64,000 nt of DNA. Source: Streptomyces phaeofaciens. Its GTDB lineage: Bacteria > Actinomycetota > Actinomycetes > Streptomycetales > Streptomycetaceae. The DNA is taken from the NCBI RefSeq assembly GCF_014648915.1, contig NZ_BMSA01000002.1:700936-764935 (forward strand), in the 5' to 3' direction. The notes beneath the pieces are model-generated. The model was not told the DNA's origin, did no database searches, and saw nothing but the letters and a program-made list of their open reading frames with translations. Position 1 is the stretch's first letter. Each line of letters opens with the position of its first letter. The position numbers were made by a program, and so were the translations under genes. Shown in pieces: positions 41,838 to 50,212 of the stretch.

Positions 41838-43268
41838 TCAGTCGTTCGCGCCGCTGCCGAGGTGGTGCACCCGGACCATGTTGGTGGTGCCGGGGACACC
41901 GGGGGGCGAGCCGGCGGTGATGATGACGATGTCGCCCGGGTTGAACCGGTTGAGCTTGATGATCTCCTGGTCCACCAGGTCGACCATCTCGTCGGTGCTG
42001 TTCACGAACGGGACGACGTGCGACTCGACGCCCCAGCTGAGCGCCAGCTGGTTGCGGGTGTTCTCGTCCGTGGTGAACGCGATGATCGGCTGGGACGCGC
42101 GGTAGCGCGAGAGCCGGCGCGCGGTGTCGCCGGACTGGGTGAAGGCCACCAGGCCCCGGCCGCCGAGGAAGTCGGCGATCTCGCACGCGGCGCGCGCGAT
42201 CGAACCGCCCTGCGTGCGCGGCTTCTTGCCCGGGACGAGCGGCTGGAGGCCCTTGCTCAGCAGCTCCTGCTCGGCCGCGGTGACGATCTTCGACATCGTC
42301 TTCACGGTCTCGATCGGGTACGCGCCCACGCTCGACTCGGCGGACAGCATGACCGCGTCGGCGCCGTCCAGGATCGCGTTGGCCACGTCGGAGGCCTCGG
42401 CGCGGGTCGGACGGGAGTTGGTGATCATCGACTCCATCATCTGGGTCGCCACGATCACCGGCTTGGCGTTGCGCCGGCACAGCTCGATCAGGCGCTTCTG
42501 CACCATGGGGACCTTCTCGAGCGGGTACTCGACGGCCAGGTCGCCACGGGCCACCATGACGGCGTCGAACGCCGCGACGACGTCCTCCATGTTCTCCACC
42601 GCCTGCGGCTTCTCCACCTTGGCGATGACGGGGACCCGGCGGCCCTCCTCGTCCATCACCCGGTGGACGTCGGCCACGTCCTTGGCGTCGCGGACGAAGG
42701 ACAGCGCGACCAGGTCGGCGCCCATGCGCAGCGCGAACCGCAGGTCCTCGATGTCCTTCTCGCTCAGCGCGGGCACGTTGACGGCCGCGCCGGGCAGGTT
42801 GATGCCCTTGTGGTCGGAGATGACACCGCCCTCGATGACGATCGTCCTGACCCGGGCGCCCTCGACGTCCAGGACCTTCAGCTCGACGTTGCCGTCGTTG
42901 ATCAGGATCTGGTCACCGCGCGAGACGTCACCGGGCAGGCCCTTGTACGTCGTACCGCAGATCGTCTTGTCGCCCGGGACGTCCTCGGTGGTGATGGTGA
43001 ACTCGTCACCGCGCACCAGCTCCACCGGTCCCTCGGCGAAGGTCTCCAGACGGATCTTCGGGCCCTGGAGGTCGGCGAGGACACCGATGGCCCGGCCGGT
43101 CTCCTTGGCGGCGGCCCGGACCCGGTCGTACCGGCCCTGGTGCTCGGCGTGCGAGCCGTGGCTGAAGTTGAAGCGGGCCACGTTCATGCCGGCTTCGATC
43201 AGCGCGACGAGCTGATCGTGGGAGTCGACCGCGGGGCCGAGAGTACAGACGATTTTCGAACGGCGCAT
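41838..43268 (-). CDS. pyk: Pyruvate kinase
   Basis: 476 residues, normal for bacterial pyruvate kinase. It converts phosphoenolpyruvate and ADP to pyruvate and ATP. The N-terminal MRRSKIVCTLGPAVDS and GMNVARFNFSHGSH, the catalytic Lys and metal-site segment VIAKVEKPQAVENMEDVVAAFDAVMVARGDLAVE, and MLSAESSVGAYP are all intact. The C-terminal domain (TEREL-like, LVPGKKPRTQGGS) is complete. Upstream there is a 12-bp palindrome at 43297-43308. It lies in a glycolytic/acetate cluster with ackA, pta and pfkA. Confidence 0.97.
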   Translation of the reverse strand: MRRSKIVCTLGPAVDSHDQLVALIEAGMNVARFNFSHGSHAEHQGRYDRVRAAAKETGRAIGVLADLQGPKIRLETFAEGPVELVRGDEFTITTEDVPGDKTICGTTYKGLPGDVSRGDQILINDGNVELKVLDVEGARVRTIVIEGGVISDHKGINLPGAAVNVPALSEKDIEDLRFALRMGADLVALSFVRDAKDVADVHRVMDEEGRRVPVIAKVEKPQAVENMEDVVAAFDAVMVARGDLAVEYPLEKVPMVQKRLIELCRRNAKPVIVATQMMESMITNSRPTRAEASDVANAILDGADAVMLSAESSVGAYPIETVKTMSKIVTAAEQELLSKGLQPLVPGKKPRTQGGSIARAACEIADFLGGRGLVAFTQSGDTARRLSRYRASQPIIAFTTDENTRNQLALSWGVESHVVPFVNSTDEMVDLVDQEIIKLNRFNPGDIVIITAGSPPGVPGTTNMVRVHHLGSGAND

Positions 43269-43296
43269 GGGGCGATCCTATCGGTTTGTTTCGCTC

Positions 43297-43308
43297 CGGA
43301 ATATTCCG
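43297..43308 (-). promoter_or_regulatory. Perfect 12-bp palindrome in the pyk promoter
   Basis: CGGAATATTCCG, 29 bp upstream of the pyk ATG. On the coding strand TAGGAT, a possible -10, follows about 17 bp later (rev-comp of 43275-43280), so the palindrome lies near the -35 region. This is a plausible operator; no regulator is known from the sequence. Confidence 0.5.
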
Positions 43309-43357
43309 TCTGGCGGAAGATACAAATGGGCGGGAACGCGCTCAGTTGCTTTCCTGC

Positions 43358-44569
43358 TCAGTTTGTCTTTCTCACCAAGGCGTAGGTCTGCGTGGCGATC
43401 TCCAGTTCCTCGTCCGTCGGCACCACGGCGACCGCCACCCGGGCGTCCGCGGGCGAGATCAGCCGCGGCTCGTCGCCGCGTACGGCGTTGAGCCCGCCGT
43501 CCACCGCCAGGCCCAGGGTCTCCAGGCCCGCGACGGCCGCCGCGCGCACCTCGGCGGCGTTCTCGCCGACCCCGGCGGTGAACGCCACCGCGTCCACCCG
43601 GCCGAGCACCGCGTAATAGGCGCCGATGTACTTCTTCAGACGGTGAATGTAGATGTCGAAGGCGAGCTTCGCCCGTGCGTCGCCCTCGTCGATACGGCGC
43701 CGGATCTCCCGCATGTCGTTGTCGCCGCACAGTCCGACGAGCCCGCTCTTCTTGTTGAGAAGAGTGTCGATTTCATCGATGGACATTCCGCCAACCCGCG
43801 CCAAATGGAAGATGACGGCCGGGTCGGTGTCCCCGGAGCGGGTCCCCATCACGAGACCTTCGAGCGGCGTCAGCCCCATCGAGGTGTCCACGCACACGCC
43901 GCCCCGCACGGCGGAGGCCGACGCCCCGTTGCCCAGGTGCAGCACGATGACGTTCACCTCTTCGGGTGCCCTGCCGAGCAGCTTCGCCGTCGCCCGGGAG
44001 ACGTACGCGTGCGAGGTCCCGTGGAACCCGTACCGCCGGATCCGGTGCGCGTCGGCGGTCTCCACGTCGATCGCGTAGCGGGCGGCCGACTCCGGCATCG
44101 TGGTGTGGAACGCGGTGTCGAACACGGCGACCTGCGGCAGGTCGGGCCGCAGCGCCCGCGCGGTACGGATCCCGGTGAGGTTGGCCGGGTTGTGCAGCGG
44201 CGCGACCGGGATCAGGCGCTCGATCTCGGCGAGGACGGTGTCGTCGACGACCGTCGGCTCGGTGAAGTGCTTCCCGCCGTGCACCACACGGTGCCCGATG
44301 GCGGCCAGCTCGGGGGAGTCGAGCCCGAGCCCGTCCTGGGCGAGTTCGGCGGCCACCGCCTTCAGCGCGGCGTCGTGGTCGGCGATCGGACCGTTCGACT
44401 CGCGGGTCGGCCCGCCGGTCGCCAGCGGCGTGTGCTTCAGCCGCGAGGACCGCTCACCGATGCGTTCGACGAGTCCCACGGCCAGCCGGCCGCTGTCCCG
44501 CATGTCGAGCAGCTGGTACTTCACCGACGAGGAGCCGGAGTTGAGGACGAGGACGCGGCTGGAACTCAC
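43358..44569 (-). CDS. ackA: Acetate kinase
   Basis: 403 residues from GTG. It interconverts acetyl phosphate and ADP with acetate and ATP. The family motifs are VLVLNSGSSSVKYQLLD at the N-terminus, AAIGHRVVHGGKHF, FDTAFHTTMP, YGFHGTSHAYV and FTAGVGENAAEVR. Its GTG overlaps the pta stop by 4 bp, so acetyl-CoA to acetate conversion is one translational unit. The stop lies 89 bp before the pyk start, in the same direction. Confidence 0.97.
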   Translation of the reverse strand: MSSSRVLVLNSGSSSVKYQLLDMRDSGRLAVGLVERIGERSSRLKHTPLATGGPTRESNGPIADHDAALKAVAAELAQDGLGLDSPELAAIGHRVVHGGKHFTEPTVVDDTVLAEIERLIPVAPLHNPANLTGIRTARALRPDLPQVAVFDTAFHTTMPESAARYAIDVETADAHRIRRYGFHGTSHAYVSRATAKLLGRAPEEVNVIVLHLGNGASASAVRGGVCVDTSMGLTPLEGLVMGTRSGDTDPAVIFHLARVGGMSIDEIDTLLNKKSGLVGLCGDNDMREIRRRIDEGDARAKLAFDIYIHRLKKYIGAYYAVLGRVDAVAFTAGVGENAAEVRAAAVAGLETLGLAVDGGLNAVRGDEPRLISPADARVAVAVVPTDEELEIATQTYALVRKTN

Positions 44570-46656
44570 GGGGCGGTGGCCTTCTCGGTCGGGGTCTGGG
44601 CCTGGATGGCCGTGATGGCGACGGTGTTCACGATGTCCTGGACGAGGGCGCCCCGGGACAGGTCGTTGACCGGCTTGCGCAGGCCCTGGAGCACCGGCCC
44701 GACGGCGATCGCGCCGGCCGAACGCTGCACGGCCTTGTAGGTGTTGTTGCCGGTGTTGAGGTCCGGGAAGATCAGCACGCTGGCCTGGCCCGCGACCTCG
44801 GACTCCGGCAGCTTGGTGGCGGCGACGGTGGGCTCGACGGCGGCGTCGTACTGGATCGGCCCCTCGATGCTGAGGTCGGGGCGGCTCCGGCGGACCAGCT
44901 CGGTGGCCTCGCGCACCTTGTCGACGTCGACGCCCGAGCCGGACGTGCCGGTCGAGTACGACAGCATCGCGATCCGCGGCTCCACCCCGAAGCGGGCGGC
45001 GGTCGCGGCGGACTGGACGGCGATGTCGGCGAGCTGCTCGGCGTTCGGGTCGGGGTTGACGGCGCAGTCGCCGTAGACCAGGACCTTGTCGGCCAGGCAC
45101 ATGAAGAAGACGGACGAGACGATGCCGGCGTCCGGCTTGGTCTTGATGATCTCGAAGGCGGGCCGGATGGTGGCCGCCGTGGAGTGCACGGACCCCGAGA
45201 CCATCCCGTCGGCGAGGCCCTCCTGGACCATGAGCGTCCCGAAGTAGTTCACGTCGGAGACGACGTCGTACGCCAGCTCCACGCTGACGCCCTTGTGGGC
45301 ACGGAACCGGGCGTACTTCTCGGCGAAGGAGTCGCGCAGCTCGCTGGTCGCCGGGTCGATCAACTGGCAGTCACCGAGGTCGATGCCCAGGTCGGCGGCC
45401 TTCTTGCGGATCTGGTCGACGGGCCCGAGGAGGGTGAGGTCGCAGACGCCGCGGCGCAGGAGGACCTCGGCGGCGTGCAGCACGCGCTCCTCCGTCCCCT
45501 CCGGCAGGACGACCCGGCGCCGGTCCGCGCGGGCCTGTTCCAGGAGCTTGTGCTCGAACATCATCGGCGTCACACGGTCGCTGGACGGCGTCGAGACCCG
45601 CTTCAGCAGACCGCCGGTGTCCACGTGCCGCTCGAACAGCCCGAGCGCGGTCTCGGCCTTGCGCGGGGTGGCCGCGTTGAGCTTGCCCTCCAGGGAGAAC
45701 AGCTGCTCGGCCGTGGGGAAGCTGTTGCCGGGCACCGAGATGACCGGGGTGCCGGGGGCGAGCCGGGCGGCGAGGGTGAGGATCCCGTCGCTCGGTATCT
45801 CGTTCAGGGTGAGCAGGACGCCGGCGATCGGCGGGGTGCCGGCGCTGTGCGCGGCGAGCGAGCCGATGACCAGGTCGGCGCGGTCGCCCGGGGTGACGAC
45901 CAGGCAGCCCGGGGTCAGGGCGTTCAGGAAGTTCGGCAGCATCGCGCCGCCGAAGACGAAGCCGAGGGCGTCGCGGGCCAGCCCCGAGTCGTCGCCGAGC
46001 AGCACCTTCGCACCGAGCGCGTGCGCGACCTGCGAGACGGTCGGCGCGGAGAGCGCGGGCTCGTCCGGGAGCACGTAGCAGGGCACCGGGAGCCGGTTGC
46101 CGACCTGGGACGCGATCGTGTCCCGGTCCTCGCGGGCCACCCGGTTGGTCACCATGGCCAGCACGTCGCAGCCGAGCGCCACGTACGCCCGGTAGGCGTT
46201 GCGGGTCTCGGCGCGCACCGACTCCGCGGTCTGCCCGCGGCCGCCGACGACGGGGATCACGGCCGCCCCGAACTCGTTCGCCAGCCGGGCGTTGAGGGCC
46301 AGCTCGTCGGGGAACTGGGTGTCGGCGTAGTCGGTGCCCAGGACCAGGACGACGTCGTAGTCGCGGGCGACCCGGTGGAACCGCTCGACGAGGGTGGAGA
46401 CGAGTTCGTCCGCCCCCTGTTCGGCCTGGAGGGCGGACGCCTCGTGGTAGTCCATGCCGTAGACGGTGGCCGGGTCCTGCGCCAGCCGGTAGCGGGCGCG
46501 CAGCAGCTCGAACAGCCGGTCGGGCCCGTCGTGGACGAGGGGGCGGAAGACCCCCACCCGGTCGACCTGGCGGGTCAGGAGTTCCATGACCCCCAGCTCG
46601 ACGACCTGGCGGCCGTCGCCGCGGTCGATACCGGTCACGTACACGCTGCGGGTCAC
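44566..46656 (-). CDS. pta: Phosphate acetyltransferase, long form
   Basis: A protein of 696 residues with three parts: an N-terminal P-loop-like BioD-related domain (MTRSVYVTGIDRGDGRQVVELGVMELL), a DRTGG domain at about 215-330, and the catalytic PTA domain at about 370-690 (RRVVLPEGTEERVLHAAEVLLRRG, FADKVLVYGDCAVNPDPNAEQLADIA-type sequence). It makes acetyl phosphate from acetyl-CoA. The N-terminal P-loop is degenerate (GIDRGDGRQ). Its promoter faces that of pfkA across 204 bp. Confidence 0.96.
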   Translation of the reverse strand: MTRSVYVTGIDRGDGRQVVELGVMELLTRQVDRVGVFRPLVHDGPDRLFELLRARYRLAQDPATVYGMDYHEASALQAEQGADELVSTLVERFHRVARDYDVVLVLGTDYADTQFPDELALNARLANEFGAAVIPVVGGRGQTAESVRAETRNAYRAYVALGCDVLAMVTNRVAREDRDTIASQVGNRLPVPCYVLPDEPALSAPTVSQVAHALGAKVLLGDDSGLARDALGFVFGGAMLPNFLNALTPGCLVVTPGDRADLVIGSLAAHSAGTPPIAGVLLTLNEIPSDGILTLAARLAPGTPVISVPGNSFPTAEQLFSLEGKLNAATPRKAETALGLFERHVDTGGLLKRVSTPSSDRVTPMMFEHKLLEQARADRRRVVLPEGTEERVLHAAEVLLRRGVCDLTLLGPVDQIRKKAADLGIDLGDCQLIDPATSELRDSFAEKYARFRAHKGVSVELAYDVVSDVNYFGTLMVQEGLADGMVSGSVHSTAATIRPAFEIIKTKPDAGIVSSVFFMCLADKVLVYGDCAVNPDPNAEQLADIAVQSAATAARFGVEPRIAMLSYSTGTSGSGVDVDKVREATELVRRSRPDLSIEGPIQYDAAVEPTVAATKLPESEVAGQASVLIFPDLNTGNNTYKAVQRSAGAIAVGPVLQGLRKPVNDLSRGALVQDIVNTVAITAIQAQTPTEKATAP

Positions 46657-46709
46657 GCGCGCTCTCCGTTTCGTCTGGTGTCGTCTCGTCTTTTCTGGGG
46701 GGCGCAGAG

Positions 46710-46773
46710 ATCATAAAAATCGCCCACCTAGGTGAGCAGATCCCTCTTGACAATACCCCTGGGCGTGGATAAG
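46710..46773. promoter_or_regulatory. Divergent pta / pfkA promoter region with a CACCTAGGTG palindrome
   Basis: Rightward, TTGACA at 46747-46752 and GGATAA at 46767-46772 form a plausible sigma-70 promoter for pfkA, although the 14-bp spacer is short. Leftward, TATGAT (complement of 46710-46715) could be the pta -10. The perfect palindrome CACCTAGGTG (46725-46734) falls in the spacer or -35 region of the pta promoter, so a regulator bound there would block it. Confidence 0.55.
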
Positions 46774-46860
46774 GCGCCCGTCAAGAGACAGCCCGCTCGG
46801 CGGCATGGAAGAATCGGACCCGGCTCACCGGCATCAACAGCGAGCAGGAGACACAGCACG

Positions 46861-47886
46861 ATGCGCATCGGAGTTCTCACCGCAGGTGGCGACTGCCCCG
46901 GCCTGAACGCAGTGATCCGGTCGGTCGTGCACCGCGCCGTCGACAACTACGGGGACGAGGTCATCGGCTTCGAGGACGGCTACGCGGGCCTGCTCGACGG
47001 TCGTTACCGCGCTCTCGACCTCAACGCGGTGAGCGGCATCCTGGCCCGCGGCGGCACGATCCTCGGCTCGTCCCGGCTGGAACGCGACCGGCTGCGCGAG
47101 GCCTGCGAGAGCGCCTCCGACATGATCCACGACTTCGGCATCGACGCGCTGATCCCGATCGGCGGCGAGGGCACGCTGACGGCGGCCCGGATGCTGTCGG
47201 ACGCCGGGCTGCCGGTGGTCGGCGTCCCCAAGACGATCGACAACGACATCTCCTCGACCGACCGCACCTTCGGCTTCGACACGGCCGTGGGGGTCGCGAC
47301 GGAGGCGATGGACCGTCTCAAGACGACCGCCGAGTCCCACCAGCGCGTGATGGTCGTCGAGGTCATGGGCCGGCACGCGGGCTGGATCGCCCTGGAGAGC
47401 GGCATGGCGGCGGGCGCCCACGGCATCTGCCTGCCCGAGCGGCCCTTCGACCCCGCCGACCTGGTGAAGATGGTCGAGGAGCGGTTCTCGCGCGGCAAGA
47501 AGTTCGCGGTGATCTGCGTCGCCGAGGGCGCGCACCCGGCCGACGGCTCGATGGACTACGGCAAGGGCGCGATCGACAAGTTCGGCCACGAGCGCTTCCA
47601 GGGCATCGGCACCGCCCTGGCCTACGAGCTGGAGAGGCGGCTCGGCAAGGAGGCCCGGCCGGTCATCCTCGGCCACGTCCAGCGCGGCGGCGTGCCGACG
47701 GCGTACGACCGTGTCCTCGCGACCCGCTTCGGCTGGCACGCGGTGGAGGCGGCGCACCGGGGCGAGTTCGGCAGGATGACCGCGCTGCGCGGCACCGATG
47801 TGGTGATGGTGCCGCTGGCGGAGGCGGTCACCGAGCTGAAGACGGTGCCCAAGGACCGGATGGACGAGGCGGAGTCGGTGTTCTAG
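46861..47886 (+). CDS. pfkA: 6-phosphofructokinase
   Basis: 341 residues, group A PFK. It phosphorylates fructose 6-phosphate. Motifs: MRIGVLTAGGDCPGLNAVIR at the N-terminus, GGEGTLTAARML (nucleotide site), VVGVPKTIDNDISSTDRTFGFDTA (catalytic Asp in TIDND) and VMGRHAGWIAL. ATP rather than PPi dependence is expected for Streptomyces PfkA, but the GGEGT loop is not decisive. The ATG is preceded by GCAGGAGACACAGCACG. The 3' end overlaps the convergent HTH gene by 59 bp. Confidence 0.95.
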   Translation: MRIGVLTAGGDCPGLNAVIRSVVHRAVDNYGDEVIGFEDGYAGLLDGRYRALDLNAVSGILARGGTILGSSRLERDRLREACESASDMIHDFGIDALIPIGGEGTLTAARMLSDAGLPVVGVPKTIDNDISSTDRTFGFDTAVGVATEAMDRLKTTAESHQRVMVVEVMGRHAGWIALESGMAAGAHGICLPERPFDPADLVKMVEERFSRGKKFAVICVAEGAHPADGSMDYGKGAIDKFGHERFQGIGTALAYELERRLGKEARPVILGHVQRGGVPTAYDRVLATRFGWHAVEAAHRGEFGRMTALRGTDVVMVPLAEAVTELKTVPKDRMDEAESVF

Positions 47887-48565
47887 AGCCTGGCTGGAGA
47901 ATGCTCCAGAAGTGCTCGACGATCCCGTCGAGGAAGTCCCGGCCGGCGTCGCTCGCGACGCCGGCCGTGCTGTTGTCGCCCCAGCTGAGGGTGGGGACCA
48001 TCCGGCGCTGGTAGTCCTCGTGCAGATCGTGCAGCGCGTCCTCGACGAGGCGGCGGCTCAGGGGCACGATCTTGGTGATGGCCCGGACATGGGCCTGCCA
48101 GCGGGTGCCGACCGCCGCGCGCAGCAGTTCGGCGAGCCGCGCCTCGGCGCCGGTGACGGCGACCAGGTCGGGGAGGGTGAGCCCGAGCACCTCGGCGAGG
48201 GCGGCCGACTGCCGCTCCGTGCCGCGCCACCGGCCGGCCTCCTCCATGCGGAGATAGGCCGGGAGTTCGTGTCCGACGGCCCGGGCGACGTCCTCGGCGG
48301 CGAGGCCCCGGACCAGGCGGTGCTCACGCAAGGTGCCCGGTCTTCCGAGCAGTTCGGCGGGGGAGCACCACAGGACACCGGCGAGGGCGGTCAGTTCGGC
48401 GGCGGTGGGGGTGGCGGCACCGCGTTCCCAGGCCGCTACCAGCGCGAGGGTGGTGAGCGGAAGACCGTAGGACGTGCGCAGGGTGTGGGCGACGTGGTCG
48501 GCGGTGAGACCGAGCGCGGCGCGGAGCCGGCGGGCGGCGGGGGCGTCGAAGGGGAGGTCGGGCAC
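47828..48565 (-). CDS. XRE-like helix-turn-helix protein
   Basis: About 245 residues if the GTG at 48565 is used; GTG codons at 48616 or 48622 would extend it, but the extra codons have unusually many A/T third positions. Two tandem HTH-like segments are visible: LGLTADHVAHTLRTSYGLPLTTLALVAAWERG near residue 20, and RGLAAEDVARAVGHELPAYLRMEEAGRWRG near 85. The C-terminal part (YQRRMVPTLSWGDNSTAGVASDAGRDF) is unrelated to known ligand domains. It overlaps pfkA by 59 bp and is downstream of the nucleosidase gene. Confidence 0.75.
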   Translation of the reverse strand: MPDLPFDAPAARRLRAALGLTADHVAHTLRTSYGLPLTTLALVAAWERGAATPTAAELTALAGVLWCSPAELLGRPGTLREHRLVRGLAAEDVARAVGHELPAYLRMEEAGRWRGTERQSAALAEVLGLTLPDLVAVTGAEARLAELLRAAVGTRWQAHVRAITKIVPLSRRLVEDALHDLHEDYQRRMVPTLSWGDNSTAGVASDAGRDFLDGIVEHFWSILQPGSRTPTPPRPSGPWAPSSAR

Positions 48566-48678
48566 GGGGACACCGTAGGAGCGGCCCGGTGCGGTGACTA
48601 CGGGCTGTTCGGACACAATCACGGGTTGTAGGAACGTACGGGCGGGGAACGCGGCCGCCGTGATGGTGCCCGCCCGGT

Positions 48679-49539
48679 CTAGGGGCGGCCGGTGATCTTT
48701 CCGACGACCGGGCCGTGGAAGGTGCCGTGACTGAAGTCGATGTGGTCGCCTCCGCGTGAGGGCTCCTCGGCGCCGGAGGCCGTGCCGGGGGCGGCGGTGC
48801 CGGTGGTGGCATCCCGCGGTCCGTGTTTGCGCAGGACCGCCATCGCCACCTCCGCCGCTCGCGCGGCGGCCCGTTCCTGGGAGCCGGTGGCGTCGGTCCC
48901 GCTCTTCCCCGCGTCGGCCAGGTCGCTGATCCCCCGGACGACCAGCGCGTGCACCTGGCCGTTCAGATGGGCCGCGTGAGCCGCCCCGGAGCCCTCCATC
49001 TCGATCGCGGCGGCGTCGTCGTAGTGCGCGCGCAGCTGCCGGGCGATCTCGGACCTGGCGTCGGCCAGGACGACGTCCCCCGAGGCGATCGGCTTGAAGT
49101 GCGGCCGTACGTCCGTCATGTCCCGCACCGCGGAACGGGCCGCCTGGACCAGGGCGTGGGACGCGCGCCAGGCCTCGGGGCGGGCCAGGAGACCTTCCGG
49201 GGTCCACTTGCCGCCGTGGATGCCGTAGACCTTGGTGCCGACGACGACGTCCCCGATCGCGACGTCGCTCTTCAGGCTGCCGGCGATGCCGACGAAGAGG
49301 ACCGCCTGCGGGCGGAGCCAGGTGAGGAGCTGGGTGGTCGTGGCGGCCGCGTTGGCCACGCCCTCGCCGAGTTCGGCGAGCGCCACGCTCCACGGCGTGC
49401 CGGCGAGGCGGCCGATCTCGACGCGGGTGCCGTCCTCGGGACGGACGTGTTCGACCCGGTCACGGATGTGGGCCCGCACGGCCGTGTATTCGAGCGCGAG
49501 TGCGGTGAGGATCACGACGGTGGGAGGTGTCTCGGGCAC
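48679..49539 (-). CDS. Nucleoside phosphorylase/nucleosidase-family protein with amyloid-motif-like tail
   Basis: 286 residues. Residues 1-235 are a PNP_UDP_1 domain. The residues matching the MTA/SAH nucleosidase active site are present: Glu17 (TALALEYTAV), Glu182 in AIEMEGSG, and Asp206 in VRGISDLAD, so the enzyme should cleave N-glycosidic bonds. A Gly/Thr/Ala linker (240-262) leads to GDHIDFSHGTFHGPVVGKI (264-282), which resembles the short amyloid signalling motifs shared by bacterial NLR proteins and their effectors. Start GTG 49539 lacks a good ribosome-binding site. Downstream is an HTH gene; a membrane gene diverges 44 bp away. Confidence 0.85.
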   Translation of the reverse strand: MPETPPTVVILTALALEYTAVRAHIRDRVEHVRPEDGTRVEIGRLAGTPWSVALAELGEGVANAAATTTQLLTWLRPQAVLFVGIAGSLKSDVAIGDVVVGTKVYGIHGGKWTPEGLLARPEAWRASHALVQAARSAVRDMTDVRPHFKPIASGDVVLADARSEIARQLRAHYDDAAAIEMEGSGAAHAAHLNGQVHALVVRGISDLADAGKSGTDATGSQERAAARAAEVAMAVLRKHGPRDATTGTAAPGTASGAEEPSRGGDHIDFSHGTFHGPVVGKITGRP

Positions 49540-49583
49540 CCCCTCACGGTACTGCCAAGTCGTCGGGGGAGGGGGCGGTCGGG

Positions 49584-50198
49584 ATGGCCGAACAAGGCGT
49601 CAGCGCCGGACAGTTGCTGCTGGCCGAGTACCAGAGCGTGAAGGACGAGCAGAAGGCCCGGATCGGGTTCCGGGACAACCTGCTGTACGTGACCCTGGCG
49701 GTCGTCGCCGCCGTGATCGCCGCCGCGGCCCAGTCCGGGCAGCCGTCCATGCTGCTCGCGCTGCCGCCGGTGTGCGTGGTGCTCGGGTGGACCTACCTGG
49801 TCAACGACGAGAAGATCTCGGCGATCGGGCGGTACGTACGGGGGGAGCTGGGGCCCCGGCTGGCCGCCGTCGCGGGCGCCGCTGAGGCCTTCGGGTGGGA
49901 GACTTTCCACCGGGGCGACTCCCGCCGGGTGTCCCGCAAGATCGTGCAGTGCGTCGTCGACCTGCTCGCCTTCTGTCTGGTGCCGCTGGCCGCGCTCGTC
50001 GTGTACTGGGGCGGCGGGCAGGTCTCGCCGGGGCTGCTGGCGCTGTCCGTCGTGGAGACGGGGGCCGTCGTGGGGCTGGGCGTCTTCATGGTGCGGTACG
50101 CCGTGCCGTTCGGGGGCGGGGGAGCTGGCGGCGGGGGAGCGGGCGCGGGCGGCGGGGGTGGGGCGGGAGCGGGCGCCGGGGATGGGGCGGCGGTCTGA
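49584..50198 (+). CDS. Four-helix membrane protein of unknown function
   Basis: 204 residues from ATG 49584. The N-terminal ~30 residues are amphipathic (GVSAGQLLLAEYQSVKDEQKARIGFRDNL), then membrane helices at about 31-47 and 52-68, a cytoplasmic middle (VRGELGPRLAAVAGAAEAFGWETFHRGDSRR), helices at about 125-145 and 150-172, and a Gly/Ala-only tail. Two pairs of helices with such an N-terminal segment resemble small membrane effectors of conflict systems, but this is a loose likeness. Divergent from the nucleosidase gene with just 44 bp between starts. Confidence 0.78.
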   Translation: MAEQGVSAGQLLLAEYQSVKDEQKARIGFRDNLLYVTLAVVAAVIAAAAQSGQPSMLLALPPVCVVLGWTYLVNDEKISAIGRYVRGELGPRLAAVAGAAEAFGWETFHRGDSRRVSRKIVQCVVDLLAFCLVPLAALVVYWGGGQVSPGLLALSVVETGAVVGLGVFMVRYAVPFGGGGAGGGGAGAGGGGGAGAGAGDGAAV

Positions 50199-50212
50199 CC
50201 GGGTGCGGGGAC

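Noticed and set aside
49584..50198. Membrane protein as a proven pore-forming defence effector
   Set aside because: Four helices and a close divergent promoter are suggestive only; no family signature was recognised.
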